Shown: positions 26,936 to 36,719, counted from the stretch's first letter. The stretch is 64,000 nucleotides of DNA from DASPMP01 sp035758925 (GCA_035758925.1 DASTVV010000144.1:1-64000), one strand, 5' to 3'. The notes: generated from the letters alone by a model not told the origin. Translations and numbers: made by a program.

Positions 26936-29290
26936 ATGACTCACACCACGCATCCGCGCGCGTCTCTCAAAACGGTCAAGGGTGTCCAGGCGCCGCCGTA
27001 CCTGAACGCGTCGCTCTCGACAGACGAACGCGTGGCGGATCTCCTCGCGCGCATGACCGTCGAAGAGAAGGCGGCGCAGATGATGTGCGTCTGGCAGGAC
27101 AAGGCCACCACACTCGTGGACGCCGAAGGCCGATTCGATTTCCAGAAGGCCCGCGCGGCGTTCGAAAACGGCGCGGGAATCGGGCAGGTTGGACGTCCCA
27201 GCGATGCGGGCGGACCTCCCACCGCCACCGGACGCGGACGCAACGCCCGGGAGATGGCCGAGCTTACCAACGAAATCCAGAAGTTCTTTCTCGAGCACAC
27301 GCGGCTCGGCATCCCCGTGATCTTCCACGAGGAATGCCTGCACGGCCATGCCGCGGTCGACGCGACGAGCTTTGCCCAGCCCATCGCGCTCGCGGCGACA
27401 TTCAATCCCGACCTCGTTCAGGCGCTCTACACCATGACGGCGGAGGAAGCGCGCGTGCGCGGTACGCACCAGGCGCTGACGCCAGTCGTGGACGTGGCTC
27501 GCGACCCGCGATGGGGACGCGTCGAGGAGACGTTCGGCGAAGACCCCTGGCTTGTGTCGCGCATGGGCATCGCCGCGGTGCTTGGCTTTCAGGGCGACGG
27601 GACCTTCAAGGACAAGAAGCACGTCATTGCCACGCTGAAGCACTTCGCGGCGCATGGACAGCCGGAATCCGGGATCAACTGTGCGCCCGTGAACGTGTCG
27701 GCGCGGGTGCTCCGCGAAACGTTCCTCTATCCGTTCCAGGTCGCGATCCGCGACGCGGGCGCCATGAGCGTGATGGCGTCCTATAACGAGATCGACGGCG
27801 TCCCGTCTCACGCCAGTCGCTGGCTGTTGCGCGACGTACTGCGCGACGAGTGGGGCTTTCAGGGCTTCGTCGTTTCCGACTACTACGCCATCTGGGAGCT
27901 GCACGACCGACCCGATACCCACGGCCACGGTGTCGCGGCCAGCAAGAAGGACGCGTGCGTTCTGGCGGTTCGCGCCGGCGTGAACATCGAGCTGCCGGAG
28001 CCGGATTGTTATCGCCACCTGGGCGAGCTGGTTCGCGAAGGCACGCTGGACGAGTCGCAGCTGGACGAGCTGGTGAAGCCGATGCTGCGCGCCAAGTTCG
28101 ACATGGGGTTGTTCGACGATCCCTATGTCAGCCCCGATCTGGCGGAGCGCGTCGTCGGCAGCGCCGACAATCGCAAGTTGGCGCTGGATGCAGCGCGCGA
28201 GGTCATCACGCTCCTGAAGAATGACGGAGAGTTGCTTCCGCTCGACCCGTCCGCGCTGAAGACCATCGCGGTCATCGGCCCCAATGCGAACCGCAGTCTG
28301 CTGGGCGGCTACAGCGGCGTGCCCAAGCACGACGTGTCCGTGCTGGACGGAATCCGCCAGCGCGTCGGGAATGTGAAGGTGCTGTACAGCGAAGGCTGCA
28401 AGATCACGCGCGGCGGATCCTGGAACGCGGACGCCGTCGTGCCGAGCGATCCCGAGGAGGACGCCCGCCAGATCCAGGAAGCTGTGCGTGTCGCTGCTCA
28501 GGCGGACGTCGTCATCCTGGCGATCGGCGGCAACGAGCAGACGTCGCGCGAAGGATGGTCCAGGACGCACCTCGGCGACCGCGCGAGCCTGGACCTCGTC
28601 GGCCGCCAGATGGACCTCGTCCGCGCGGTCGCCGCCACCGGCAAGCCGATCGTCGCGCTGCTGTTCAACGGTCGCCCGCTCGCCATCAGCGCTCTTGCTG
28701 CCGAGGTGCCGGCGATCCTCGAATGCTGGTATCTGGGGCAGGAGTGCGGCACAGCGGTCGCCGAGGTCCTGTTCGGCGACTTTAGTCCTGGCGGCAAGCT
28801 CCCGATCACCATCCCGAGATCCGTCGGTCATCTGCCCGTGTTCTACAATTACAAGCCCTCGGCGCGCCGCGGCTATCTCTTCGACGACGTGACTCCGCTC
28901 TATGCGTTCGGGTTCGGCCTCAGCTATACGACGTTCCGAGTGGACAACGTATCGCTGGTCTGGCCCACGATCCGGCGCGGCGACTCGACGATCGTCAGCG
29001 CGCGCGTCACCAATACAGGCACGCGCGCCGGCACCGAGGTGATCCAGACCTATGTCCGCGATCTCGTCAGCTCCGTGACGCGACCCGTCAAGGAGCTCAA
29101 AGGATTCCGGAAGCTGACGCTGCAGCCGGGAGAGGTGGCGACCGTCGAAATCCCCCTATCGCCGGAATCGCTCGCTTTCTGGGATGTGGACATGACGTAT
29201 GTCGTCGAGCCGGGTGAATTCGCGGTGATGGTCGGCACGTCGTCCCGGGATGCGGATCTCACCACGGTCACGCTGCGGGTGGAAGAATGA
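26936..29290 (+). CDS. GH3 beta-xylosidase/beta-glucosidase, cytoplasmic
   Basis: 784 residues. GH3 N-terminal barrel with MTVEEKAAQMM, GIPVIFHEECLHGHAA, ARDPRWGRVEETFGEDPW, KHFAAHG and nucleophile Asp315 in VVSDYYAIWELH; then the alpha/beta sandwich (VIGPNANRSLLGGYSG, ILAIGGNEQTSREGWSRTHL) and a fibronectin-III-like tail (VTNTGTRAGTEVIQTYVRD). No signal peptide, so it acts inside the cell on short xylo-oligosaccharides brought in by the neighbouring GPH transporter (inferred). Exact sugar specificity is not decidable from motifs alone. Confidence 0.92.
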   Translation: MTHTTHPRASLKTVKGVQAPPYLNASLSTDERVADLLARMTVEEKAAQMMCVWQDKATTLVDAEGRFDFQKARAAFENGAGIGQVGRPSDAGGPPTATGRGRNAREMAELTNEIQKFFLEHTRLGIPVIFHEECLHGHAAVDATSFAQPIALAATFNPDLVQALYTMTAEEARVRGTHQALTPVVDVARDPRWGRVEETFGEDPWLVSRMGIAAVLGFQGDGTFKDKKHVIATLKHFAAHGQPESGINCAPVNVSARVLRETFLYPFQVAIRDAGAMSVMASYNEIDGVPSHASRWLLRDVLRDEWGFQGFVVSDYYAIWELHDRPDTHGHGVAASKKDACVLAVRAGVNIELPEPDCYRHLGELVREGTLDESQLDELVKPMLRAKFDMGLFDDPYVSPDLAERVVGSADNRKLALDAAREVITLLKNDGELLPLDPSALKTIAVIGPNANRSLLGGYSGVPKHDVSVLDGIRQRVGNVKVLYSEGCKITRGGSWNADAVVPSDPEEDARQIQEAVRVAAQADVVILAIGGNEQTSREGWSRTHLGDRASLDLVGRQMDLVRAVAATGKPIVALLFNGRPLAISALAAEVPAILECWYLGQECGTAVAEVLFGDFSPGGKLPITIPRSVGHLPVFYNYKPSARRGYLFDDVTPLYAFGFGLSYTTFRVDNVSLVWPTIRRGDSTIVSARVTNTGTRAGTEVIQTYVRDLVSSVTRPVKELKGFRKLTLQPGEVATVEIPLSPESLAFWDVDMTYVVEPGEFAVMVGTSSRDADLTTVTLRVEE

Positions 29291-29322
29291 ACGTCGTGCT
29301 CGTCGTTAAATCGCGCTCGAAA

Positions 29323-29403
29323 TGCGGAATGGGAATGGGAGATGGGAATGGGTCGGAAACAGCATTAGTTGGCCCCATTCCCATTCCCTTTCCCCATTCC
29401 GCC
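29323..29403. repeat. Inverted repeat of AATGGG words, element 4
   Basis: The left arm GCGGAATGGGAATGGGAGAT (from 29324), then GGGAATGGG, pairs with the right arm (29373-29402), CCCATTCCCATTCCC then CCCCATTCCGC. The loop is about 18 bases. It fills most of the gap between the GH3 and GPH genes. Confidence 0.8.
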
Positions 29404-29428
29404 GTTCGTATCTCCTGAGGATTCGCGC

Positions 29429-30946
29429 ATGAAGCTCTCGTTCGTCGAGAAAGCCGGATACAGCCTGGGAGACGCAGCCGCCAACTTCGTCTTCCAGACG
29501 ATGATCCTGTTCCAGCTCAATTTCTACACGGACACGATGGGCCTTGCGGCGGCGGCCGCGGGAACGATGCTGCTGATCGGCCGCCTGTGGGATGCGTTCT
29601 TCGACCCGATGATGGGCGTGCTGGCCGACCGCACGAACACGCGCTGGGGCAAGTTCAGGCCGTGGGTCCTGTGGACGGCGTTGCCATGGGGCGTCGTGCT
29701 CGTGCTGGCGTACTCGGTGCCGAACGTCAGCTCGTCGTCCAAGCTGATCTATGCGCTGGGCACCAATCTCGTCCTCATGACGCTCTATTCGGCGAACAAC
29801 ACGCCGTATTCGGCGATGAGCGGGGTGATGACGGGTGATACGGCCGAACGCACGAAGCTTTCCTCATATCGGTTCGTCGCCGCCATGCTCGCCCAGCTTG
29901 CGGTTGGCGGGTTCACCCTGCCGCTCGTCGCAAAGTTGGGCCATGGCAACAACGCGCAGGGATGGCAGAGCACCATGACCCTGTGGGCGACGATCTGTGT
30001 GGCGTGCTTCGTGATCACGTTCCTCACCACGCGCGAGCGCATCCAGCCGCCGCCGCAGCAGAAATCCGACGCGAGAGCCGACTTCCGGAATCTCGCGGCC
30101 AATGGTCCATGGATCGCGATGTTCGTGCTGACGCTCGTCCACTTTGCGTACCTGGCGATGCGCGGCGGCACGATGTTCTACTACTTCAACTACTACGTCG
30201 ACCAGGGACAACTCCTCGCGTTCCTGCAAGGCATCGGCCTCCCCGTGGCGACGGCCGCGCTTCCGGACGGCGGCCATCCGCTGATGAACACGTTCGGGCT
30301 GATCATCAACGCCGACCACTCGAACGTCGCCGGCGTCGGCTTCAGCCTGTTCAACATCGTGAGCCAGGCCGTTACCGTGCTTGGCGTGATCGCCTCGACC
30401 ATCCTCGCGGCCAGATTCGGCAAGCGTGCGGTGGCACTCGTCGGTTTTGCGCTCACAACGGTGTTCGGGGCCGCATTCATCCTGCTGCCTGCCGGCTCCG
30501 TCCAGGCGACGTACGGACTCGAGATCGTCCGCGCGCTGGCTTATGCGCCGACCATTCCACTCATCTGGGCCATGTTCGCCGACGTCGCGGACTTCTCGGA
30601 GTGGAAGACGGGACGGCGTGCCACCGGCGTCGTGTTCGCCACCATCCTGTTCGCGCTCAAGACCGGCCTGAGTCTCGGCGGCGCGATGGCGGGGTGGCTG
30701 CTGTCCGCGTACGGATACCAGGCGAACGCCACGCAGACGGTGAACGCGCTGCTCGGCATTCGGCTCACGATCAGCGTCTTCCCGGCGATTCTGATGGCCG
30801 TCGTGGTCCTCTGCCTCGCGCGGTACAGGATCGGCAGGCAACTCGAGGGGCAGATTGCGTCGGAGCTCGAGCAGCGGCGCCGCGCGTATGCGGACGCCGC
30901 GCTACCACCTTCTTCGGGAGGGAAGCCCCGTGTCGCCGCGCTGTAG
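29429..30946 (+). CDS. GPH-family oligosaccharide/cation symporter (XynP-like)
   Basis: 505 residues, 12 membrane helices. GPH hallmarks: FVEKAGYSLGDAAANFVFQ at the N-terminus, LLIGRLWDAFFDPMMGVLADRT, RWGKFRPW, and the central ANNTPYSAMSGVMTGD. Members with xylanase and xylosidase neighbours carry xylosides or short xylo-oligosaccharides. ATG 29429 lies 8-12 bases after TCTCCTGAGGA. The next gene begins inside its last codons, so the GH10 gene is co-translated. Confidence 0.92.
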   Translation: MKLSFVEKAGYSLGDAAANFVFQTMILFQLNFYTDTMGLAAAAAGTMLLIGRLWDAFFDPMMGVLADRTNTRWGKFRPWVLWTALPWGVVLVLAYSVPNVSSSSKLIYALGTNLVLMTLYSANNTPYSAMSGVMTGDTAERTKLSSYRFVAAMLAQLAVGGFTLPLVAKLGHGNNAQGWQSTMTLWATICVACFVITFLTTRERIQPPPQQKSDARADFRNLAANGPWIAMFVLTLVHFAYLAMRGGTMFYYFNYYVDQGQLLAFLQGIGLPVATAALPDGGHPLMNTFGLIINADHSNVAGVGFSLFNIVSQAVTVLGVIASTILAARFGKRAVALVGFALTTVFGAAFILLPAGSVQATYGLEIVRALAYAPTIPLIWAMFADVADFSEWKTGRRATGVVFATILFALKTGLSLGGAMAGWLLSAYGYQANATQTVNALLGIRLTISVFPAILMAVVVLCLARYRIGRQLEGQIASELEQRRRAYADAALPPSSGGKPRVAAL

Positions 30947-32093
30947 TACCATCGTCGCCGCGTTGACGGTCTTTGCCGCCATGAACAGCGGCTGTCAGAC
31001 GCTTGGCGCGCGCTCGGGTGCGGGCGGTCCGCCGGGGACGCTCAAGGAAGCCTTCAAGGACGCCTTTCTCGTGGGCGGCACGCTCAACGCCAATCAGTTC
31101 TCCGGACGGGACACGATTGGCGCGAATCTGGTCAAGGCGCAGTTCAACGCGGTCTCTCCCGAGAACATTCTCAAGTGGGAGTCGGTTCATCCGCGTTTGG
31201 GGGAGTACGATTTCAGTGGCTCTGACCAGTACGTGAAGTTCGGCCGCGACAACGGGATGTTCGTCGTCGGCCACACGCTCGTGTGGCACAATCAGACGCC
31301 GCGCTGGGTCTTCGAGAGTGCGCCGGGGCAGCCCGTGAGTCGGGACACGCTCATCGCGCGCCTGCGCGACCACATCCAAACGGTGGTCGGCCGCTACCGC
31401 GGCCGGATCAACGGCTGGGACGTCGTGAACGAAGCACTGAACGAGGACGGCACGCTGAGGCAGACGCCCTGGATGCGCATTATTGGCGACGAATACCTCA
31501 CGCTCGCGTTCCAGTTTGCGCACCAGGCCGACCCCGACGCGGAGCTGTACTACAACGACTACTCGCTGGAAAACCCGGCCAAACGCGCGGGCGCCGTGAC
31601 GCTCGTGAAGGGACTGCTGGCGAAGGGGATTCCGGTAAAGGCCGTGGGGCTTCAGGGTCATCACAAGATGAACTGGCCCAGCATGGCGGCGGAGGATTCC
31701 ACGATCCGCGCGTTCGCGGACCTTGGCGTCAAGGTGATGATCACGGAGCTCGACATCGACGTTCTGCCGCCGGTCACGCGCGGCACGACCGCCGACGTGA
31801 GCCTGTCGGCGCAAGGCGGGAGTGCGACGAATCCGTACACTGCTGGTCTGCCCGACTCGGTGCAGCAAAAGCTGGCCACGCGCTACGCCGAGTTTTTCGA
31901 GGTCTACCTGAAGAATCGCGACGTGATCACGCGCGTGACGTTCTGGGGCGTCGGCGATGGCGACTCGTGGCTGAACGACTGGCCCGCGCGTGGCCGGACG
32001 AATTACCCATTACTGTTTGACCGGAATCACAAGCCAAAGCCGGCATTCGACTCCGTCATCGCGGTGACGAAGCGAGCCGGCATTTCGGACTAG
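30930..32093 (+). CDS. GH10 endo-1,4-beta-xylanase lipoprotein 1
   Basis: 387 residues. GTG 30930 follows a GGGAGGG ribosome site and overlaps the GPH gene by 17 bp; it opens a hydrophobic signal with lipobox-like AMNSGC (Cys near residue 21), so the enzyme is probably membrane-anchored. GH10 barrel motifs: ENILKWESVHP, GHTLVWHNQTPRW, WDVVNEAL (acid/base Glu168), YYNDYSLE, LQGHHKMNWPS, VMITELDID (nucleophile Glu273), VTFWGVGDGDSWLND. Cuts the xylan main chain; anchored forms typically finish oligosaccharides near the membrane. Confidence 0.94.
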   Translation: MSPRCSTIVAALTVFAAMNSGCQTLGARSGAGGPPGTLKEAFKDAFLVGGTLNANQFSGRDTIGANLVKAQFNAVSPENILKWESVHPRLGEYDFSGSDQYVKFGRDNGMFVVGHTLVWHNQTPRWVFESAPGQPVSRDTLIARLRDHIQTVVGRYRGRINGWDVVNEALNEDGTLRQTPWMRIIGDEYLTLAFQFAHQADPDAELYYNDYSLENPAKRAGAVTLVKGLLAKGIPVKAVGLQGHHKMNWPSMAAEDSTIRAFADLGVKVMITELDIDVLPPVTRGTTADVSLSAQGGSATNPYTAGLPDSVQQKLATRYAEFFEVYLKNRDVITRVTFWGVGDGDSWLNDWPARGRTNYPLLFDRNHKPKPAFDSVIAVTKRAGISD

Positions 32094-32129
32094 CCCGACG
32101 ACGGGATACTCGGGATCGAGGGAGCAGAG

Positions 32130-32858
32130 ATGTCACCAATGAGAGACGCGTTCGCGCCGGTAGTGAAGCAGAGTCTGTCGGACAAGCTCGCCCGGCAGAT
32201 TCGTTCCATGATCCACCGAGGCGATTACGCCGAGGGCGATCGGTTGCCGACGATCATGGAAATGGCGCGCCGCTGGGGCGTTGGCCACCCCACGATCCGC
32301 GAGGCACTCAAGAAGCTCGAGACGATGGGGGTGGTGGAAATCCGCCATGGCTCTGGAGTCTACGTGAGCCGCAGCGAGGACGTGCTCGTCGTCGCTAGCC
32401 CCGACTATACCGGTACCGTCACCAAGAAGCTGCTCAGCGACCTCATTCTCGCGCGCATTCCGCTCGAGGTGCAGTCGGTATCGTTCGCGGTGAGAAATGC
32501 AACGCCGGAGGATCTGCTCCAGATGAGCCGCCTGCTCACGACGGCGGGCCAGAACCTCACGAACGACGAGGTGCTGAACAAGGCGAACATGGCCTTCCAC
32601 CGGTCCATTGCGCTCGCGTCGAAGAACACGGTGCTGGCCCAGCTGCTGGACGTGCTGCAGGAGCTGTTCACCAACGAGCAGCGCCTCATCCTGGACATCT
32701 TCGGCTCACGCAAGCGAGATCATCGCGAGCACCTGGCCATTCTGAAGGCCATCGAGGAGCGGGACGAGAAGCTCGCGGTCAAGCGCATGCGCCGGCATCT
32801 GGAAGGCGTTGAGGAAGCGGTTCAGCGCTGGGACCCGGAGCATCATCCGGTATCGTGA
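32130..32858 (+). CDS. GntR-family (FadR/FCD) transcriptional regulator
   Basis: 242 residues. Winged helix at about 14-80 (SLSDKLARQIRSMIHRGDY, GVGHPTIREALKKLETMGVV, HGSGVYV) and an all-helical FCD ligand domain (about 95-225). FCD members often answer to uronates and other sugar acids. It lies between two GH10 genes and is the best candidate for the regulator of the surrounding xylan genes; the TCACC-type sites listed here could be its operators, but there is no direct proof. ATG 32130 has a GGGAG-type ribosome site. Confidence 0.92.
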   Translation: MSPMRDAFAPVVKQSLSDKLARQIRSMIHRGDYAEGDRLPTIMEMARRWGVGHPTIREALKKLETMGVVEIRHGSGVYVSRSEDVLVVASPDYTGTVTKKLLSDLILARIPLEVQSVSFAVRNATPEDLLQMSRLLTTAGQNLTNDEVLNKANMAFHRSIALASKNTVLAQLLDVLQELFTNEQRLILDIFGSRKRDHREHLAILKAIEERDEKLAVKRMRRHLEGVEEAVQRWDPEHHPVS

Positions 32859-32900
32859 GCGCCTGGTCACGTGCCGTTGCATTCACTTGCGGAGATCAAG

Positions 32901-32935
32901 ACACAGCTGACAGCTCAGAGCTTACAGCCGACGGC
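32901..32935. repeat. CAGCTGACAGCTCAGAGCTT-type short repeat
   Basis: ACAGCTGACAGCTCAGAGCT at 32903-32922 and following TTACAGCC consist of overlapping AGCT, GACAGCT and ACAGC words with local self-complementarity. It lies in the 86-bp gap between the GntR gene and the second GH10 gene, and looks like another word-repeat block. Confidence 0.5.
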
Positions 32936-32944
32936 TATATCGCG

Positions 32945-34033
32945 ATGTCCCGTCCCTTCTTGCTTGCCACACTGGCGATCATTGTGGCCGTCACTGCGTG
33001 CGGCGGATCTCCCGAAGAAACGATCACCGGTCCACAGCCGCCCCCGCCGCAGCTCGACCCACTGCGCAAGGTCCTCGCTGATCGTGGTCTCAAGATCGGC
33101 GTCGGCACCGCAATCGGCTCACTGTTCAACAACACCACGGACCCAGCGGCAGGCCAGTACCTGACCGTGCTGACCCGCGAGTTCAACGTCATCACGCCCG
33201 AGAACGATATGAAGTTCGGGCCGTTGCGGCCGGCACAGAACCAGTTCCGCTTTTCCCGCGCGGACTCCATGGTGGCGTTCGCCGCCGCCAACGGCATGAA
33301 GGTCCGCGGCCACACGCTGGTCTGGCACCAGCAGCTTGCGTCGTGGCTCACCGGCGGAAGCTGGACGACGGATCAGGTCAAAGCCCTGCTGGATGAGCAC
33401 ATCGCGACGGTGGTCAGCCACTACAAGGGACAGCTGTCAGCGTGGGACGTGGTGAACGAGGCGTTCGACGACGGCGGTGGCGCACGGACCTCGAGCTTCT
33501 GGTACAGCAAGATCGGGAGTGGCTACATCGAACAGGCCTTCAAGACGGCGCGGGCCGCAGACCCAGACACGCCGCTCTTCTACAACGACTACAACATCGA
33601 GGGGATGAACGCGAAGTCCGACGCGGTGTACGCCATGCTCGCGGATTTCAAGGGGCGCGGCGTCCCCGTGGACGGCATCGGCGTCCAGATGCATCTGATC
33701 GTCGGCGCGCTCCCGCCCCTGGTCTCCATACAGCAGAATTTCGCGCGCCTGGCCGCGCTCGGCCTCAAGATTCACATCACGGAGCTGGACATCCGCATGA
33801 ACCTGCCGACGACAGAGCAAATGCTGGCCGCGCAGGCGCAGAACTATCGCGACGTCTTCAACATCTGCCTGCAGCAGTCCGCATGCGAGATGGTCGTGAT
33901 GTGGGGGTTCACCGACAGGTCGTCGTGGGTGCCCGGGACGTTTCCGGGTCAGGGAGATGCGCTGATCTTCGACTCGGCGTTCCAGCCCAAGCCGGCGTAC
34001 ACGGCGATCAACAACCTTCTTGCAGGCAAGTAA
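32945..34033 (+). CDS. GH10 endo-1,4-beta-xylanase lipoprotein 2
   Basis: 362 residues. Signal MSRPFLLATLAIIVAVTAC with lipobox VTAC, then a Pro-rich linker (GPQPPPPQ) and the GH10 barrel: FNVITPENDMKFGPLRP, GHTLVWHQQLASWL, WDVVNEAFDDGGG (acid/base Glu172), FYNDYNIEG, GIGVQMHL, HITELDIRMNLP (nucleophile Glu280), VMWGFTDRSSWVPG. It differs enough from the first GH10 (HQQ for HNQ; WGFTDRSSW for WGVGDGDSW) to be a separate type and not a recent copy. Only 10 bp separate its stop from the convergent GH3 gene. Confidence 0.94.
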   Translation: MSRPFLLATLAIIVAVTACGGSPEETITGPQPPPPQLDPLRKVLADRGLKIGVGTAIGSLFNNTTDPAAGQYLTVLTREFNVITPENDMKFGPLRPAQNQFRFSRADSMVAFAAANGMKVRGHTLVWHQQLASWLTGGSWTTDQVKALLDEHIATVVSHYKGQLSAWDVVNEAFDDGGGARTSSFWYSKIGSGYIEQAFKTARAADPDTPLFYNDYNIEGMNAKSDAVYAMLADFKGRGVPVDGIGVQMHLIVGALPPLVSIQQNFARLAALGLKIHITELDIRMNLPTTEQMLAAQAQNYRDVFNICLQQSACEMVVMWGFTDRSSWVPGTFPGQGDALIFDSAFQPKPAYTAINNLLAGK

Positions 34034-34043
34034 GGCGGCGCAA

Positions 34044-36719
34044 TCACGGCTCGACTTTGATCGTTTTCTCGGCGCGAATGTCGGCGGAGGACGCCCCCAC
34101 CTGAATCTTGACCCGATCGCCCTCCACCACCCAGCGGTCGGCGTCCCCATCCCAATACGCCAGCGCCGCTGCCAGTAGAGTGAACGTCACCGTCCGCGTC
34201 TGCCCCGGCGCCAGCGTCACGCGCTGATAGCCGCGGAGATCCTTGTTCGGCCGCTCCACCTTCGATCTGTCGTGCCGAGCGTAGAGTTGCACGACTTCGT
34301 CGCCGGCGCGGGTGCCGGTGTTCTTCACGTCGACGGTCACCGTCACACTGCTGTCAGCCCGAAGCGTCTCGGTGCTCGTCGTGAGGTTCGAGTACGCAAA
34401 CGTGGTGTAGCTCAGCCCATGGCCGAACGGATAGAGCGGCGCGCCCTTGAAGAACCGGTACGTGTGCCCCGCCATGCGATAGTCCTCGAACGCTGGCAGG
34501 TCCTTCACGTCTTTATAGAAGGTCACCGGCAGGCGACCGGCGGGGTTGTAGTCACCGAACAGCACGTCGGCGATCGCCGTTCCTCCCGCCTGGCCGGGGT
34601 ACCATGCCTCGAGGATCGCCGGCACATGTCTCTGCGCCCAGTTCACCGCGACAGCGCTGCCGCTGAGCAGCACGACAACCGTCGGCTTACCCACGCCGAC
34701 GACCCGCTCGAGGAGTTGTTGCTGGGGCGCTGGCAGGTCGATGCTCGTGCGGTCGCCACCACGGAAGCCGGGAATCTGAACCGGCATCTCTTCACCTTCG
34801 AGGCGCGCGGTGAGCCCGAGAAACAGCACGACCGCGTCGGCTTGTCGGGCTACTTGCAGCGCCTCGGCCTCGAGGGTCTGCGGCGGCGCGGCCCACTGTA
34901 GCTGGAGCTGCGCATCGCCGTAGGACTCCTGCGCGTCCACCCGCAGCTTGTAGGTCTTGCCGCCCTCGAGCTGGAGCGGCGCGGTCATCGCCGTGCGAGG
35001 GTCAGGGAACTCCCCGTCGTGCGTCGCATACACCGATCGCACGGCGAGGCTGTCATCGAGCCACAGCTGGAACTTCATCGTTCCGATGAGCGCCAGACGG
35101 TAGGTGCCCGTATGCACGGGGCGGAACGACCCCGTCCAGCGGACGCCGAAGTCCTCCGGATTCATGTCGGAGCGCGGAGCGCCGTCACGCCATGCGGCAC
35201 TCACGGTGGAATCGGTTGCGGTGAAGAGCGGCGCGCCTTCCATTGAGCGACTCGCGAAGTATTCGACGCGGAGTCCCGGCTGTCCGTCTGGCGTGACCAG
35301 CAGGTGTGTTGGTGCAACGGCCAACACCGGAAACCCCTCGGCGAGCTCCGATCCAAGCGCGTAGAGCACGCGCGTGTTGGGGACCGCTTCCCTTATCCCG
35401 CGCAGAGGCGTAACTGGATCGGCTGGCTCGCCGTTGTAGTTGCCCAGCAGCATGCGCGGCTGGTCCGCGTTGGGACCGATCACCGCAATCGTGCCAAGGT
35501 CCTTGCGAAGCGGCAGGGCACCGCGGTCGTTCCTGAGGAGCACCATCGACTCGCGTGCAACCGCTCGCGCGAGCTCGCGGTGCGACGGCTGGTCGAGCAC
35601 GCCGATCGGAATCCGCGCCCACTTCACACTGTCGGCCGGGTCGAACATTCCGAGCTTGAAGCGCGCGAGGAACAGGCGCTTGAGCGAGACGTCGATCTGC
35701 TCCTCGGTGATCAAGCCCTGCTTCACGGCGTCCACCAGGTTTGGGTAGACGCGGCCGCAGTCCAGGTCCGTGCCGGTCTTCACACCGAGCGCTGATGCTT
35801 GCGCCGCCGTCTGGACGACCTTGTGCCGAAGGTACATGTCGTCGATCGCGCCGCAGTCCGACACCACGAACCCCGGGAAGCGCCACTCGCCGCGAAGGAT
35901 GTCCTTGAGCAGCATGTCGCTGCCACACGCGGTCTTTCCGTCCACGCGATTGTACGCGCACATGAGCGAATAGGCTCCGCCCTCGCGGATGCCCATCTCG
36001 AAATGCGGCAGGTAGCTCTCGCGCAGGTCGCGCTCGCTCACGACGGCGTCGAACGTGTGCCGCTCCGGTTCCGGCCCGCTGTGCACGGCGAAGTGCTTCA
36101 CGGTCGCGATGGTCTTGTAATACCTGGGATCGTCGCCCTGAAGACCGCGAATGAACTGCACGGCCAAGCGGCCCGTGAGGAACGGATCCTCGCCGTAGGT
36201 TTCCTGACCGCGCCCCCAGCGGGGATCGCGGAACAGGTTGATGTTTGGCGACCAGATCGTGAGGCCCTGATAGCGAAGGTGGGTGCCCGCGCGATCGTAC
36301 TCGTGGTGCTTGGCGCGAAACTCGTCCGATATCACGGAAGCCATGCGGAACACGAGGCTGTCGTTCCAGGTTGCCGCGATGCCGATGGCCTGCGGGAACG
36401 AAGTCGCGAGGCCCGACCGGGCGACGCCATGCAGGCCCTCGTTCCACCAGTTGTATTCGGGAATGCCGAGACGCGGAATGGCGGGCGCGATGTCCTTCAT
36501 CTGGAGCGCCTTCTCGTCGAGCGTCATCCTTCCCACGAGGTCTGCAGCGCGGGCGTCGAACGACAGGCCCAGGTTGCGGAACGGCAGCGTGTCCGTGCGT
36601 CCCACGCTCCCCGACGCCGACACAGCTCCACCCGCCTGCGCCATGGCGACGGACGCGGCAGCGGCCAGCGTGACAACGGAGCAGCGAAGCGCGTGCATCA
36701 CTCGCATGGAGGAAGGCAT
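34044..36719 (-). CDS. GH3 beta-xylosidase with PA14 domain, secreted
   Basis: 891 residues. A signal peptide (about 1-28, ending SVAMAQA) was the reason to choose ATG 36719. Catalytic barrel with MTLDEKALQMKDIAPAIPRLG, WWNEGLHGVARSG, DPRWGRGQETYGEDP and nucleophile Asp288 in VVSDCGAIDD, a motif common in beta-xylosidases. After the second domain begins, a PA14 module (about 480-620; VHTGTYRLALIG, KFQLWLDDSLAV) is inserted, which in GH3 enzymes shapes the substrate pocket. A fibronectin-III-like tail ends the protein. Periplasmic or surface counterpart of the cytoplasmic GH3 at 26936. Confidence 0.94.
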   Translation of the reverse strand: MPSSMRVMHALRCSVVTLAAAASVAMAQAGGAVSASGSVGRTDTLPFRNLGLSFDARAADLVGRMTLDEKALQMKDIAPAIPRLGIPEYNWWNEGLHGVARSGLATSFPQAIGIAATWNDSLVFRMASVISDEFRAKHHEYDRAGTHLRYQGLTIWSPNINLFRDPRWGRGQETYGEDPFLTGRLAVQFIRGLQGDDPRYYKTIATVKHFAVHSGPEPERHTFDAVVSERDLRESYLPHFEMGIREGGAYSLMCAYNRVDGKTACGSDMLLKDILRGEWRFPGFVVSDCGAIDDMYLRHKVVQTAAQASALGVKTGTDLDCGRVYPNLVDAVKQGLITEEQIDVSLKRLFLARFKLGMFDPADSVKWARIPIGVLDQPSHRELARAVARESMVLLRNDRGALPLRKDLGTIAVIGPNADQPRMLLGNYNGEPADPVTPLRGIREAVPNTRVLYALGSELAEGFPVLAVAPTHLLVTPDGQPGLRVEYFASRSMEGAPLFTATDSTVSAAWRDGAPRSDMNPEDFGVRWTGSFRPVHTGTYRLALIGTMKFQLWLDDSLAVRSVYATHDGEFPDPRTAMTAPLQLEGGKTYKLRVDAQESYGDAQLQLQWAAPPQTLEAEALQVARQADAVVLFLGLTARLEGEEMPVQIPGFRGGDRTSIDLPAPQQQLLERVVGVGKPTVVVLLSGSAVAVNWAQRHVPAILEAWYPGQAGGTAIADVLFGDYNPAGRLPVTFYKDVKDLPAFEDYRMAGHTYRFFKGAPLYPFGHGLSYTTFAYSNLTTSTETLRADSSVTVTVDVKNTGTRAGDEVVQLYARHDRSKVERPNKDLRGYQRVTLAPGQTRTVTFTLLAAALAYWDGDADRWVVEGDRVKIQVGASSADIRAEKTIKVEP

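Noticed and set aside
27000..34033. The two GH10 genes as a recent duplication
   Set aside because: Key motifs differ (HNQ versus HQQ; WGVGDGDSW versus WGFTDRSSW) and the linkers are unrelated, so they are diverged members.
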